DNA of 64,000 bases. Source: Enterococcus_E cecorum_C. Its GTDB lineage: Bacteria; Bacillota; Bacilli; Lactobacillales; Enterococcaceae. The notes under the pieces were generated by a model. The model had not been told where the DNA came from, did no database searches, and saw only the letters and a list, made by a program, of their open reading frames with translations. The translations under genes and the position numbers were made by a program. Shown one piece after another: positions 8,726 through 17,182 of the stretch. Positions within the stretch are counted from its first letter, which is position 1. Each line of letters opens with the position of its first letter. The DNA lies in contig NZ_JBQKFH010000004.1 in the NCBI RefSeq assembly GCF_052119425.1, positions 1-64,000 on the forward strand, read 5' to 3'.

Positions 8726-9127
8726 AATAAATGGATGCTATATTAAAAAACATTAAAAAATATCAATAATTTTCAAATTATACGCAGTGAAATGTGTACT
8801 TTCAATATTTAGATTTCATTCTATTATTATGGACTGAAATAAGATAATTATTTTTTCGTGTCAAAAAAATAATTATCTTATTCTTTCACTTTTATTATTT
8901 AAGGTGAATTTTTATAAAATATTATATTATCAAACATCCATCCCCCAAAAATTTAGGTAGTTATTTGTAACCAATTCCAAAATAATCAACTTGTTCATTT
9001 TTAGGGTATAGAAATACTATAATTCAATTTTTTTATTCATTTAAATAACCAATTTATTTATGTTTTCGCTTTACAAATTATTATGTTTTGAGTTAAAATG
9101 AAGAAAAGAGCATAAGGGGTGAATGTT
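8726..9127. other. AT-rich intergenic region
   Basis: A 400-bp stretch without a gene. It holds one strong bidirectional terminator hairpin (8840-8880) and the promoter of the second tetR gene (TTTACA 9070-9075, 18-base spacer, TAAAAT 9094-9099). I saw no conserved RNA and no further open frame with a ribosome binding site. Confidence 0.6.
8840..8880. terminator. Long 17-bp-stem hairpin, bidirectional terminator
   Basis: A perfect 17-bp inverted repeat (8840-8856 with 8864-8880) and a 7-base loop. The arms contain A6/T6 runs, so it can end transcripts from either side, chiefly the tetR gene at 8120-8725. Confidence 0.75.
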
Positions 9128-9715
9128 ATGCGTCGTAAAGTTTATACAAAAGATCAGATATTGAAAGCGGCACATGAAGTTGTTTTAGAGAGTGGTTTTG
9201 AAAAGTTTACTGCCCGTAACGTAGCCAAGAAGATGGGCATTTCTACGCAGCCAATCTATCTTGAGTTTAAGAACATGGAAGACTTAAAACGTACACTGTT
9301 ACAAAAAATTGAAACAGATTTAACCCGTAAATTTATGAGTCAACCAATTACAGGTGATTTGATTGTAGATGCTCCTGTTCACTATGTTGAGTTCGCCTTG
9401 AAAAAACCTAAATTATTCAAAGCCTTATTTGTTGATCCAAAAGGCGGCGGACCTATCATGTATGAATATTCCGTAGAGTTCTATAAGGAATTATCTAAGC
9501 AAAGTCGTCGTTTCGGCAAATTACCTAAAGAAGACTTCGAATTATTGCATTTGGAAGCTTGGATCGTGGTTAACGGCTTAATTACTATGTTATTAGCAGG
9601 TATCATCACATTAACACGCGAAGAATTAATCGAATTAGTTCAACAATTAATTGAAGATATTTCTGAAGGTAAGAAATTCAAATTTGATGTTACTGAATAC
9701 ATCAACAAAGCGTAA
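9128..9715 (+). CDS. TetR-like transcriptional regulator
   Basis: A 195-residue protein with an N-terminal TetR-type DNA-binding domain: YTKDQILKAAHEVVLESG followed by the helix-turn-helix FTARNVAKKMGISTQPIYLEF. The C-terminal 140 residues are helical with a hydrophobic stretch WIVVNGLITMLLAGIITL, which could be a buried ligand pocket helix. The ATG at 9128 is chosen because AAGGGG ends about 9 bases upstream; the GTG at 9119 abuts that site. It stands alone between terminators, so no target gene is indicated by context. It is not closely similar to the TetR protein at 8.1 kb. Confidence 0.85.
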   Translation: MRRKVYTKDQILKAAHEVVLESGFEKFTARNVAKKMGISTQPIYLEFKNMEDLKRTLLQKIETDLTRKFMSQPITGDLIVDAPVHYVEFALKKPKLFKALFVDPKGGGPIMYEYSVEFYKELSKQSRRFGKLPKEDFELLHLEAWIVVNGLITMLLAGIITLTREELIELVQQLIEDISEGKKFKFDVTEYINKA

Positions 9716-9730
9716 TATTTAGTTGTACAT

Positions 9731-9764
9731 AAATCTAGCTCACATGGATGGGCTAGATTTTTTT
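9731..9764 (+). terminator. Intrinsic terminator after tetR-like gene
   Basis: AAATCTAGC (9731-9739) and GCTAGATTT (9752-9760) form a 9-bp stem followed by TTTT. Confidence 0.85.
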
Positions 9765-9781
9765 ATGTCAAAATACGCAAA

Positions 9782-9821
9782 AAGTCTTGATAGCTATCGA
9801 TGCAGATAACCATCAAGACTT
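9782..9821 (-). terminator. Terminator of the YczE-type gene
   Basis: AAGTCTTGAT (9782-9791) and ATCAAGACTT (9812-9821) pair perfectly; the minus-strand read is followed by TTTGCG and the plus-strand read by CTTTTT, so it may act in both directions. Confidence 0.7.
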
Positions 9822-9837
9822 CTTTTTGACTTATCTA

Positions 9838-10473
9838 TTATTTAACTTGAGAAATCAAACTATCTTGGGCTTTTTGTTCTAATCTCTCAAAAAAGACTAA
9901 CACTCGCTCCATAATTAGACCGGTGGTAATCACACAAATAATGGTGCCGATACCAAAACTTTGGCTACCTAATAGTAAACCGATAACCACCATCAAAGCA
10001 TCTAAACTAATCCGTACATAACGTAAAGGAAATTTCGTCGCTTTCACAACCATCATTGTTAAACACTCGACAGCCGCTGAGCCTAGATTACCAGCAACAT
10101 AAATTCCTACACCTAATCCATAAACGACAATTCCTAAAATCATCGTTAAATACGTATGACTTGTTAAAAATTCATTGGCCGTTAAAATGGGCGTCAAAGC
10201 ATTTACGGTTAAGCCTACGCCAAAAGCATTCGCAAAACTACCTAGGCCAACTTGTTGACGGTCAAAAAATACAGCAAAAGCTAAAATAATTAAATTAAAA
10301 GTTAATGTTAAGTAGCCAAATTTCCAGGGAATAAAATTCATTACACCAAATAGGGCAACACTTAAGGTATCCACCCCTAGCTGGCTCGTAATCATCAACG
10401 TAATTCCTAAAGCAACAAGTAACGTCCCAACAATAATCTTTACTAACTGGGAAACTTGAATATTTTTCAACAT
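9838..10473 (-). CDS. YczE/YitT-type integral membrane protein
   Basis: A 211-residue membrane protein with about five hydrophobic segments, of the YczE/YyaS/YitT group. The recurring pattern GxxLGVDTLSVALFG near residue 30 and GNLGSAAVECLTMM near 125 is typical: both halves carry a Gly-rich turn followed by a small-residue helix. Members are poorly characterised and no substrate is known. The start is the ATG at 10473, since AAGGAG lies 9 bases upstream; an upstream ATG 30 bases earlier has no site. It is a single-gene unit. A second member of the same broad family is encoded at 44.2 kb, but the two sequences are not close. Confidence 0.75.
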   Translation of the reverse strand: MLKNIQVSQLVKIIVGTLLVALGITLMITSQLGVDTLSVALFGVMNFIPWKFGYLTLTFNLIILAFAVFFDRQQVGLGSFANAFGVGLTVNALTPILTANEFLTSHTYLTMILGIVVYGLGVGIYVAGNLGSAAVECLTMMVVKATKFPLRYVRISLDALMVVIGLLLGSQSFGIGTIICVITTGLIMERVLVFFERLEQKAQDSLISQVK

Positions 10474-10575
10474 CAGATTATTCTCCTTTCCAACATCTTT
10501 CAATTATAGTATATTCAACTCGAATTGTATAGAAAAGGTCAATTGTCCTGATTTGAAAAGGATTACATTTGGTAT

Positions 10576-11589
10576 TTAATTATTTTCGTGCATCAATTCC
10601 TGATATTTCTGCTCTAATTCACAGCGGATTCGCTCTTTTGTCGCTGGATGAGCAAAACTCGCCTGAATCGCATCTATATTTGTTTTTTGCATCATAGACA
10701 AATCAAAACCAAAATATTGATTTAATAAAGCATACTCATTCATTAAACTTGTATTCGAAACGGTGCGATTATCAGTGTTGACGCAAAATTTCACTTTTTT
10801 CTCCACAAATAGCGGATAAGGATAATTTTCGAGGGTATCGACTGCATTAGTCTGCAGATTACTCGTTGGACAAATTTCTAATAAAGTGCCTTTTTGGACA
10901 CACAAATCTAAAGCTTTTAAGTCATCTTTAATCGCTACACCATGGCCAATTCGAGTCGCACCAAGATGAATCGCTTCAACCACGTGATGGGCACACCCAC
11001 ATTCACCAGCATGTAAGGTAATTTGCAATTGCTTATTCTTAGCCAAAGCGACAACTTCTCCACGCTCGCCTAAATCATCTCGCTCATCACCTGCATAATC
11101 AAAGCCAACCACACGCGCTTGTTGCATCGAACAGACCTTTTCTACAAGATCAAGATTGCGTTCATTACTATGATGACGCATGGCTGAAATAATCAAATTC
11201 ACTTCCACCTCATAATCTTGCATGCCTTGCTCAATCCCCAGACATACAGCATCGAGAATTTGAGACACACTTAAGCCTTGATGGGTATGTAAAAGTGGTG
11301 CAAAACGTATTTCTAGATAACGAACATTCTCTCTACTCACTTGCTCAACTAAATCGTAGGCGGCCATTGTCAAGTTTTCTTCGCTTTGTAGTAATGGCAA
11401 TACCGCATCAAAACTATCTAAATAGGCCTGTAAGTTTTGACATTTTTTAGGCGCATGAACCTTAGCTAAATTTTCCAGAGGATAGCCATCTTTTTTCGCC
11501 ATTTTCTCTAAACAAGCCATCGAAATCGAACCATCTAAATGACAATGTAACTCTACTTTGGGAACACGTTGTAATAATGCTTTTTCCAT
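10576..11589 (-). CDS. add: Adenosine deaminase
   Basis: A 337-residue metal-dependent adenosine deaminase, converting adenosine to inosine in purine salvage. Zinc ligands and catalytic residues are all visible: VELHCHLDGS near residue 15 (HxH), LHAGECG near 198 (His and the catalytic Glu), RIGHGVAI near 220 (His) and NTDNRTVSNT near 275 (Asp). The DNR in place of DDP is normal for the Firmicutes form. Length fits the family. The ATG at 11589 is used, with AGGGTG about 7 bases upstream; a GTG nine bases earlier is inside that site. It is monocistronic, following a Crp/Fnr gene whose own terminator separates the two. Confidence 0.95.
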   Translation of the reverse strand: MEKALLQRVPKVELHCHLDGSISMACLEKMAKKDGYPLENLAKVHAPKKCQNLQAYLDSFDAVLPLLQSEENLTMAAYDLVEQVSRENVRYLEIRFAPLLHTHQGLSVSQILDAVCLGIEQGMQDYEVEVNLIISAMRHHSNERNLDLVEKVCSMQQARVVGFDYAGDERDDLGERGEVVALAKNKQLQITLHAGECGCAHHVVEAIHLGATRIGHGVAIKDDLKALDLCVQKGTLLEICPTSNLQTNAVDTLENYPYPLFVEKKVKFCVNTDNRTVSNTSLMNEYALLNQYFGFDLSMMQKTNIDAIQASFAHPATKERIRCELEQKYQELMHENN

Positions 11590-11677
11590 CCAAATCACCC
11601 TTTCAAAAAGTGTATATTGTTAGAGATTATAGCAAAAATATTCGGTTTTAAAAGTTAGATTAGTAAATTCTAATTAA

Positions 11678-11705
11678 AAAAGATGAGCCCGAAAACTCAT
11701 CTTTT
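11678..11705 (-). terminator. Intrinsic terminator of the crp/fnr-type gene
   Basis: AAAAGATGAG (11678-11687) pairs perfectly with CTCATCTTTT (11696-11705); the minus-strand RNA continues with T-rich sequence (TTTAATTA). Confidence 0.8.
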
Positions 11706-11706
11706 C

Positions 11707-12402
11707 TCAATCAATTTCAATTTTAGTTAAGAGCTGCATATATTGCTGGTTGGACAAATAAATTTTCTTCTTATCAACCGTGATTTCTGCGCCTTGCTTT
11801 AAAGTTTGGATACTTCGGCCGACTGTACGCTCACTCAAACCTAACTGCTTCGCGATTTCCTGATAAGATACCGGAATCAATAGCCGCTCTTTGCTACGGT
11901 GATGCTTTTCATAGAAGCTAGCCAAAAAGAAGCGCACCCGATCAATCGCTTTGGAATAATAAAAGAGTCCATCATTGCCAGAACGTGCATAAAAATCTTG
12001 AGCCAACCATGCTAAACACTTACGTAAAAGGGGCAAATCATTTTGTAAACTTCGGTACACTGTACTAGATGGCAAACGTAATACTTGCAATTCTGTTTTT
12101 GCCACCACTGTCGCAATATGATGCTTTTTATGGGCCAATACTTCCAACAAACCCACGACACCATTTTCGGCATTTAATTGGAAATAACTGTATTCTTGCC
12201 CATTGACATACTCTCTTAGTCCCACTGCTTCTCCTGATAAGACAAAATAAATATATTCTGGAAAACTACCACGTAAGCACACGGTTGATTTCGGTGCAAA
12301 AGTCAAAATCGTCCCTTGTTGCTTTAAACTCTCCGGTAGCACGCCCACATTAAAGGACATTTCCATACGATACTGCTGCCATAATTTTTCTAATTCATCC
12401 AT
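11707..12402 (-). CDS. Crp/Fnr family transcriptional regulator
   Basis: A 231-residue regulator with an N-terminal cyclic-nucleotide-type beta barrel (LTFAPKSTVCLRGSFPEYIYFVLSGEA, residues 32-58) and a C-terminal winged helix with VSYQEIAKQLGLSERTVGRSIQTL (about 180-203). The four-cysteine iron-sulphur pattern of Fnr is absent, so oxygen sensing through a cluster is not expected; the ligand is unknown. The wing appears shortened: after the recognition helix only about 27 residues remain. ATG with AGGTGATC about 4-8 bases upstream. It lies 13 bp after the ydbS-ydbT pair on the same strand and may share their transcript. Its target could be nearby, but no palindrome was assigned to it. Confidence 0.85.
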   Translation of the reverse strand: MDELEKLWQQYRMEMSFNVGVLPESLKQQGTILTFAPKSTVCLRGSFPEYIYFVLSGEAVGLREYVNGQEYSYFQLNAENGVVGLLEVLAHKKHHIATVVAKTELQVLRLPSSTVYRSLQNDLPLLRKCLAWLAQDFYARSGNDGLFYYSKAIDRVRFFLASFYEKHHRSKERLLIPVSYQEIAKQLGLSERTVGRSIQTLKQGAEITVDKKKIYLSNQQYMQLLTKIEID

Positions 12403-12415
12403 TTGATCACCTATG

Positions 12416-13873
12416 CTAAGCGTTTTTTCGATAAAAATGTATCATCTGTTCAATATCAGCAAGTGGTAAATAATTCAATTCCGTGTGAAAATCATCATCG
12501 CCTGCTTTCACATTCAACTTACAATGGCCTAATTGTTTAGGATACAGCCAACGAGAAGTCCGTATTTCTAGACTCTGAATATTTTTTCGTGGCAAAATCG
12601 TTTGGACACGCTCCAACAAACGAACATCGCGAAAAACAATAAAGTGCTCATTCATCCCGTATGCTTGGGATTTACTTTGATAATAGGCATACCCTAATGA
12701 AAGTGCGGCTAACAAGACAATCGCTAAAGCTAACTGCCAAATCGCAAAATGAAAGACGAAATACGCCCCAATTGGAATTGCGATAATTAAAAATTTAAAA
12801 CGACTAAAATACCATAACCGCAATTGCTGCATTTCTTTTAAGGACACCTGAAAATCAAAATCGGGTAAAAACTGTGTCAAATACGTATCGGCTTCACTAA
12901 TCTTTGTTACAGGAATTAGTATCGGATGAGACGTTAAGGATTCTTTTTCCCCTTCTTGTTTTTCTTGACCACCAGCAATCAGTAAATCCAAACTGACCAA
13001 GCCGAAAAATAGGCGGAAAATATTTTGTTTGATACGCACACCTTGAATTTTGCTCATTGGAATCACTTGCGACTTTTGTTCAATCAAACCATATTCAATT
13101 CGCAAAGCCCCAGTACTTTCCTGAAAAATTTGGAAATTGGCATATTTCAGCACTGTTTTTAAAACCATAAAAATAGTAGTTAACAAGTAAGCAACACAAA
13201 ATAGCGCCACAGCAACTACAATAACTAGCTGACTAAATTGCCCCCAAAGTTTATCTTGCACACTATCCGGTATCACTTGCAAAACCCCAAACATTAAGAC
13301 AACCGGTGCTAACAAGGACAACTCGGTCAAAGCAAATGTCAATAAATCCTTAGAAGACAAGGCAAAGTCTGCTTGACGCGTTTTTTCTTTAGGTTTCATC
13401 AGCGTTTCATTACGACGTCTTGCTTGTAATTCATCATATAAGGCATACGGTACCATCGGCAAATCAACCTCTGCTTCTTTTCCGGAGTGTGCAGCGGTCT
13501 CAACCATCAGACGAACCAATCCAAACGGTACCATATAAAACCATTGATTTTTCTTGATTGTTTGCATTCGTTCATAAGGGACAATGATTTCTTGCTTGAC
13601 GAAAATACCTTTGCGAAAAATCAAGGCATCCTCGGTCAATTCGTAAGTTTGCGTCAAATAACAAGCCACATGATACCCCACCACTAAAAGAAAAATCCCC
13701 AACGAAGCTAAAAGGATATACAACCAAAAATGAGGTTTAGATAAGTAATCACGATCTTTACCAAAAAAACTACTTAAGGCAAACAGGATAAAAATTTGCC
13801 AAATCAATTTGACTAAAGAACGAAGAGGCGCAAAAAGTAAATACAGTTTCGAATAATGATTTTTCTTAGACAT
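12416..13873 (-). CDS. ydbT: PH-domain membrane protein, YdbT-like
   Basis: A 485-residue protein with three bacterial PH (bPH2) modules separated by paired transmembrane helices, as in YdbT of Bacillus. The PH modules are visible from their repeated openings: YELTEDALIFRKGIFVKQE near 77, LRIEYGLIEQKSQVIPMSKIQG near 255 and YGMNEHFIVFRDVRLLERVQTI near 402. Hydrophobic pairs occur at about 20-70, 165-230 and 355-395. The gene overlaps ydbS by 8 bp (coupled translation), as in other Firmicutes. The pair is thought to act in envelope stress or resistance to membrane-active peptides; that role is family knowledge and not shown here. Confidence 0.88.
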   Translation of the reverse strand: MSKKNHYSKLYLLFAPLRSLVKLIWQIFILFALSSFFGKDRDYLSKPHFWLYILLASLGIFLLVVGYHVACYLTQTYELTEDALIFRKGIFVKQEIIVPYERMQTIKKNQWFYMVPFGLVRLMVETAAHSGKEAEVDLPMVPYALYDELQARRRNETLMKPKEKTRQADFALSSKDLLTFALTELSLLAPVVLMFGVLQVIPDSVQDKLWGQFSQLVIVVAVALFCVAYLLTTIFMVLKTVLKYANFQIFQESTGALRIEYGLIEQKSQVIPMSKIQGVRIKQNIFRLFFGLVSLDLLIAGGQEKQEGEKESLTSHPILIPVTKISEADTYLTQFLPDFDFQVSLKEMQQLRLWYFSRFKFLIIAIPIGAYFVFHFAIWQLALAIVLLAALSLGYAYYQSKSQAYGMNEHFIVFRDVRLLERVQTILPRKNIQSLEIRTSRWLYPKQLGHCKLNVKAGDDDFHTELNYLPLADIEQMIHFYRKNA

Positions 13874-14354
13874 CTTCTTTCGCCTGCCTTACCATTTCAA
13901 TAATTTGCGCGCGAAGTTGTTGGGCCTCCTTAACATCCAAACCTAAAATTCTATGCTTCGTCGCTGCAGTATGAATCACCAATTCCATCAAATTTTCATG
14001 GCGCAAGAAGGGACCTTGCTCCGTTTCAATATGTTGGATACGATTTAAAGGTACATAAGTCGTCGAACGGAAAATAAACCCTTCCTGAAAGGCCAAATCT
14101 TCACTAGCTAATTCATAGCGATGAAAAGTATAGCGATAAGGAATCAAGGCCAAATCTACTATTGCTTTCACGATAACCACTGATAAATAAACCAACAAAC
14201 CATAAAATAACCATTGATTATGCCAAATAAAATGATAAATTAAAAACGCAACGCCACCGAGCAAAAGAGTGATGACTGTTTCTACTAACCAGGTCCATCG
14301 CCACACTTTTTTGATTCTTTCCGGCATTTTATGCTCTAATAACGGATAATTCAT
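13866..14354 (-). CDS. ydbS: PH-domain membrane protein, YdbS-like
   Basis: A 162-residue protein with two transmembrane helices (about 25-75) followed by a single bPH2 domain: YRYTFHRYELASEDLAFQEG, then TTYVPLNRIQHIETEQGP and LVIHTAAT. This matches YdbS in size and layout. The ATG at 14354 is chosen because AAAAAGGAG lies 9 bases upstream; two earlier in-frame starts overlap or precede that site. It is the first gene of the ydbS-ydbT unit. A sequence GAAAACGTTTC just upstream resembles a catabolite-response element but is one base short, so it is not called. Confidence 0.85.
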   Translation of the reverse strand: MNYPLLEHKMPERIKKVWRWTWLVETVITLLLGGVAFLIYHFIWHNQWLFYGLLVYLSVVIVKAIVDLALIPYRYTFHRYELASEDLAFQEGFIFRSTTYVPLNRIQHIETEQGPFLRHENLMELVIHTAATKHRILGLDVKEAQQLRAQIIEMVRQAKEDV

Positions 14355-14480
14355 TTTTTTCATCTCCTTTTTAATAAATAGAAAACGTTTCATCTTATTT
14401 TAACATTTTCACTTATAAAAAAACAAGGGTAAGACAAAGTAAATCCGTATTATTCATTCAATAATGAGATTAAATCAAAA

Positions 14481-14517
14481 AAGCCGAAAAATGGGAAGAA
14501 CTCCACTTTTTCGGCTT
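14481..14517 (-). terminator. Intrinsic terminator of nagB
   Basis: AAGCCGAAAAA (14481-14491) and TTTTTCGGCTT (14507-14517) make an 11-bp stem followed on the minus strand by TTGATTTAAT. Confidence 0.85.
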
Positions 14518-14528
14518 CAATCATTTTT

Positions 14529-15233
14529 TTAATTTAATTTACTTGCAGCTGCTTGGTCCACAATCACCGTTACATTTGGATGATTTTGTAAGACACTTGC
14601 TGGCACATCGGGTGTTACTGGTCCTTCTACCATTTTTTGGATTGCATCTGCTTTTTTCTCACCAAAGGCTAAAAGAACAATTTGCTTACTTTGCATAATC
14701 GATTTAATCCCCATAGATAGCGCTTGCGTTGGTACTTCTTCACGGCTTGCAAAATAGCGCTGGTTGGCTGAAATTGTTGATGGCGTTAAGTCTACCACAT
14801 GAGTTGTCACATCAAAACTCGTGCCTGGTTCATTAAAGCCGATATGGCCATTTTCACCAATTCCTAAAACTTGAAAATCGATTGGATGAGTCGCAATCAC
14901 TTCATCATAGCGCACACATTCAGCCTCTAAATCTTTAGCCAATCCATTTGGTACGAAGGTTTCTTTAAAAGGTTTGTGATTAAATAAGTGATCATTCATA
15001 TAGTAACGATAACTTTGCTCATTTTCGCCACCTAAGCCCACATATTCATCTAAATTGACTGAAACGCAATCCGAAAAGTCTAAATCACTTTTGACCATTT
15101 CTTGATACAAGGTTTCTGGTGTACCCCCTGTTGCTAGACCAAAAGTTTTCTTTCCTTGTGCCAGACAATCTTTTAATAATTCAAAGGCTTTTTGACCACC
15201 TTCATTTGCATTGGTTACTTTTACTACTTTCAT
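14529..15233 (-). CDS. nagB: Glucosamine-6-phosphate deaminase
   Basis: A 234-residue enzyme that converts glucosamine-6-phosphate to fructose-6-phosphate and ammonia, feeding amino sugars into glycolysis. Family landmarks are GLATGGTPETLY near residue 35, the catalytic SVNLDEYVGL near 62 and VLGIGENGHIGFNEPG near 122. Length is that of the short Firmicutes NagB. The ATG at 15233 gives the family N-terminus MKVVKVTNA; a GTG nine bases earlier is an alternative because GAGGAAAGAG lies close by. It is a single-gene unit with two NagR/GntR-like palindromes in its leader, so it is probably induced by amino sugars. No nagA is adjacent. Confidence 0.95.
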   Translation of the reverse strand: MKVVKVTNANEGGQKAFELLKDCLAQGKKTFGLATGGTPETLYQEMVKSDLDFSDCVSVNLDEYVGLGGENEQSYRYYMNDHLFNHKPFKETFVPNGLAKDLEAECVRYDEVIATHPIDFQVLGIGENGHIGFNEPGTSFDVTTHVVDLTPSTISANQRYFASREEVPTQALSMGIKSIMQSKQIVLLAFGEKKADAIQKMVEGPVTPDVPASVLQNHPNVTVIVDQAAASKLN

Positions 15234-15256
15234 CTTTCTCACTCTTTCCTCTTCTT

Positions 15257-15272
15257 ATTGGTACATACCAAT
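15257..15272. promoter_or_regulatory. GntR/NagR-like operator in the nagB leader
   Basis: ATTGGTACATACCAAT is a near-perfect 16-bp palindrome, 24 bases upstream of the nagB start. Its TTGGT...ACCAA arms resemble NagR/DasR-type sites. Confidence 0.6.
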
Positions 15273-15292
15273 TTTAACACCAAGCCTCGTAT

Positions 15293-15305
15293 TTGTCTAG
15301 ACCAA
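15293..15305. promoter_or_regulatory. NagR/DasR-type operator (GTCTAGACC core)
   Basis: TTGTCTAGACCAA contains the TGGTCTAGACCA core known for NagR/DasR sites with one change, 60 bases upstream of nagB. No promoter -10/-35 pair could be assigned with confidence in this AT-rich stretch. Confidence 0.65.
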
Positions 15306-15408
15306 TTGTACAAAAAATCTTTTTATTTGCGTTTTTCTACAATATATGTTGAATTTAATTTAACATCATATTTGAAAGTTAGGTATTTTACATGAAGATT
15401 TCCACTAG

Positions 15409-15543
15409 AAAAATATCACTGGACAAATCGTGACTCATCAAATCCGTTCCATCGACTATCAACATCGAAATTTACAAGTAGTTGAAACCTGTGACATTCT
15501 CACCTGGACAGATGTCTTAAGTATTATTCAAAACTTCATTTGA
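15409..15543 (+). pseudogene. C-terminal remnant of a PemK/MazF-type toxin
   Basis: An open stretch of 44 codons with no usable start reads ITGQIVTHQIRSIDYQHRN and then LTWTDVLSIIQNFI before TGA. This is the characteristic end of PemK/MazF-family endoribonucleases: a strand carrying Q(I/V)R(S/T)ID, a short hairpin, then a closing helix of the form VLxxIxxF. The N-terminal two thirds, including the RNA-binding loops, are gone, and a stop codon (15406-15408) precedes the fragment. No antitoxin is nearby. It is a relic of a toxin-antitoxin locus. Confidence 0.7.
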
Positions 15544-15550
15544 CAAAAAA

Positions 15551-15573
15551 CCGCCTGAAAATCTTTCAAGCGG
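15551..15573 (-). terminator. Intrinsic terminator of the mannitol operon
   Basis: CCGCCTGAAA (15551-15560) pairs with TTTCAAGCGG (15564-15573) with one mismatch, followed on the minus strand by TTTTTTGTC. It lies 13 bp beyond mtlD. Confidence 0.85.
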
Positions 15574-15585
15574 TGCGTTACATTT

Positions 15586-16725
15586 TTATTTACTTGCTGC
15601 TGCGACAATTTCAGCAATGAGTGTTTCATCTGTCAATTGTGTCACTTTACGAACCACAGCTTCCAGCGATTCGTTTTGCAACATCTTTTGCAACTCTACA
15701 CTCTGTTCATCCTTTTCATCACGATAATTAAAGATTAAGCCCACAACTGTTAGTAACTGTTGATAACTTAAATTGCGATCATGTAATTCACGTATTGGAC
15801 GAATAAAGCGTTCATCATAGCCTAATTTACGAATTGGTGTACGTGCCACACGCGTGATTGCATCGGAAATATATGGATTTTTAAAGCGTGCCACAATTTT
15901 TTGGGCATAGGCTTGATGGACTTGTGGATCAAACTGCCATTTTGCTATTAATAAGCTACCCGTTTCTTTTAGTACATTTTCTAGAGTCGTCAATACTTTT
16001 TCATCGGCAATCGCTTCATCAATGGTTTGATATCCTAAAGACGCACCGGTATACGCCACACTTGCATGCCCAGTATTCACAGAAAATAGTTTACGTTCGA
16101 TATATGGCTCTAAATCATCCACATATTCCACATCACTTAACACAAGCTCAGGATTTTTCATCTGTGTTTTATCTACAACCCATTCACTGAAAGGTTCAAC
16201 ACTGACAAATAAAGGATCTTCATGGTGTTGAATCGGTACAATGCGGTCCACTGCTGCATTCGGAAAGCCAACATATTGATTCACATAATCTAAATCTTCT
16301 TGCGTTAAATAAGCTTTGACTTTTTCAAATAGGAACTGACTCCCACCAATCATATTTTCACAGGCAATCACATCTAGTTTTTCAGTCACTTGATTGGCTT
16401 TACGTTTTTGGATGCCTTTAGCGATTAGTTCTGCAATAAACGGTAAAATGTTTGGACCAATAGCAGTCGTTACAATTTGTGAGGTTGCTACGGATTCGAC
16501 AACAGCTTCAGGATTTTTTTGATTGTTAATTCCTGTTACGTTTGCCACTTGGATTTGTTGTTTGCTTTCTTCAGCGAGTTCGATCGTATAGCCTTTTCTA
16601 GACATTAAAGCATCGATAATCGTCTCATTGATATCAACAAACTCAATACTAAAGCCATTTTTTGCTAAAATTTCACCAATAAATCCTCGTCCAATATTTC
16701 CTGCTCCAAAATGTGTTGCTTTCAT
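15586..16725 (-). CDS. mtlD: Mannitol-1-phosphate 5-dehydrogenase
   Basis: A 379-residue NAD-dependent long-chain polyol dehydrogenase that oxidises mannitol-1-phosphate to fructose-6-phosphate. The dinucleotide loop GAGNIGRGFIG is at residues 7-17. The catalytic region follows the family pattern: KLFSVNTGHASVAYTG near 212-227 and the closing motif with YDERFIRPIREL near 310. Length is normal. It is the last gene of the operon, 1-2 bp after mtlF, and translation is probably coupled. It acts in the cytoplasm on the phosphorylated product of the MtlA/MtlF PTS. Confidence 0.96.
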   Translation of the reverse strand: MKATHFGAGNIGRGFIGEILAKNGFSIEFVDINETIIDALMSRKGYTIELAEESKQQIQVANVTGINNQKNPEAVVESVATSQIVTTAIGPNILPFIAELIAKGIQKRKANQVTEKLDVIACENMIGGSQFLFEKVKAYLTQEDLDYVNQYVGFPNAAVDRIVPIQHHEDPLFVSVEPFSEWVVDKTQMKNPELVLSDVEYVDDLEPYIERKLFSVNTGHASVAYTGASLGYQTIDEAIADEKVLTTLENVLKETGSLLIAKWQFDPQVHQAYAQKIVARFKNPYISDAITRVARTPIRKLGYDERFIRPIRELHDRNLSYQQLLTVVGLIFNYRDEKDEQSVELQKMLQNESLEAVVRKVTQLTDETLIAEIVAAASK

Positions 16726-16726
16726 T

Positions 16727-17164
16727 TTATTCAGCCTCCTCTAATAAGCGAATGATTTCTTCTTTTGATTTTGCATCAGCTAATTTCACGACATTTTCTA
16801 CTTCTGAACAGAAAATCGCGATTTTTTGCAATAAATCTAAATGTTCATTTTCAATTCCAGCAATTCCGAATAAAACCATCGCCAAATCTTCTGAACCATC
16901 TTCGCCAAACTGCACACCTTGAGGCACTTGAATCACACAAATTCCTGTTTTCTTCACATATTTTTTGGCTTCATCTGTGCCATGAGGAATCGCAATAAAG
17001 TTTCCCATGTAAGTGGAGACTAGCTTATTTCTTTCTATCATTGCTTCGATATAATCTTCATCTACACATCCATTATCTACTAATAAACGGCCACAAGCTC
17101 TAATGGCCTCCTCTTTTGTAGCATAGCTCTGATTTAATAACACCATATTTTCTGTTAAATGCAT
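16727..17164 (-). CDS. mtlF: PTS mannitol transporter EIIA component
   Basis: A 145-residue EIIA of the fructose-mannitol PTS family. It takes phosphate from HPr on a histidine and passes it to the EIIB domain of MtlA. The active-site region is FIAIPHGTDEAKKYV near residues 55-69, with the phosphorylatable His in PHGT. The ATG at 17164 is used because GGAGGAAG ends about 6 bases upstream; an earlier ATG 15 bases away overlaps that site. It sits between mtlR and mtlD with gaps of only a few bases. Confidence 0.95.
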   Translation of the reverse strand: MHLTENMVLLNQSYATKEEAIRACGRLLVDNGCVDEDYIEAMIERNKLVSTYMGNFIAIPHGTDEAKKYVKKTGICVIQVPQGVQFGEDGSEDLAMVLFGIAGIENEHLDLLQKIAIFCSEVENVVKLADAKSKEEIIRLLEEAE

Positions 17165-17182
17165 CTTTTCTTCCTCCAACTC

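Noticed and set aside
14380..14394. cre-like GAAAACGTTTC upstream of ydbS
   Set aside because: One base shorter than the consensus and the genes have no link to carbon use.
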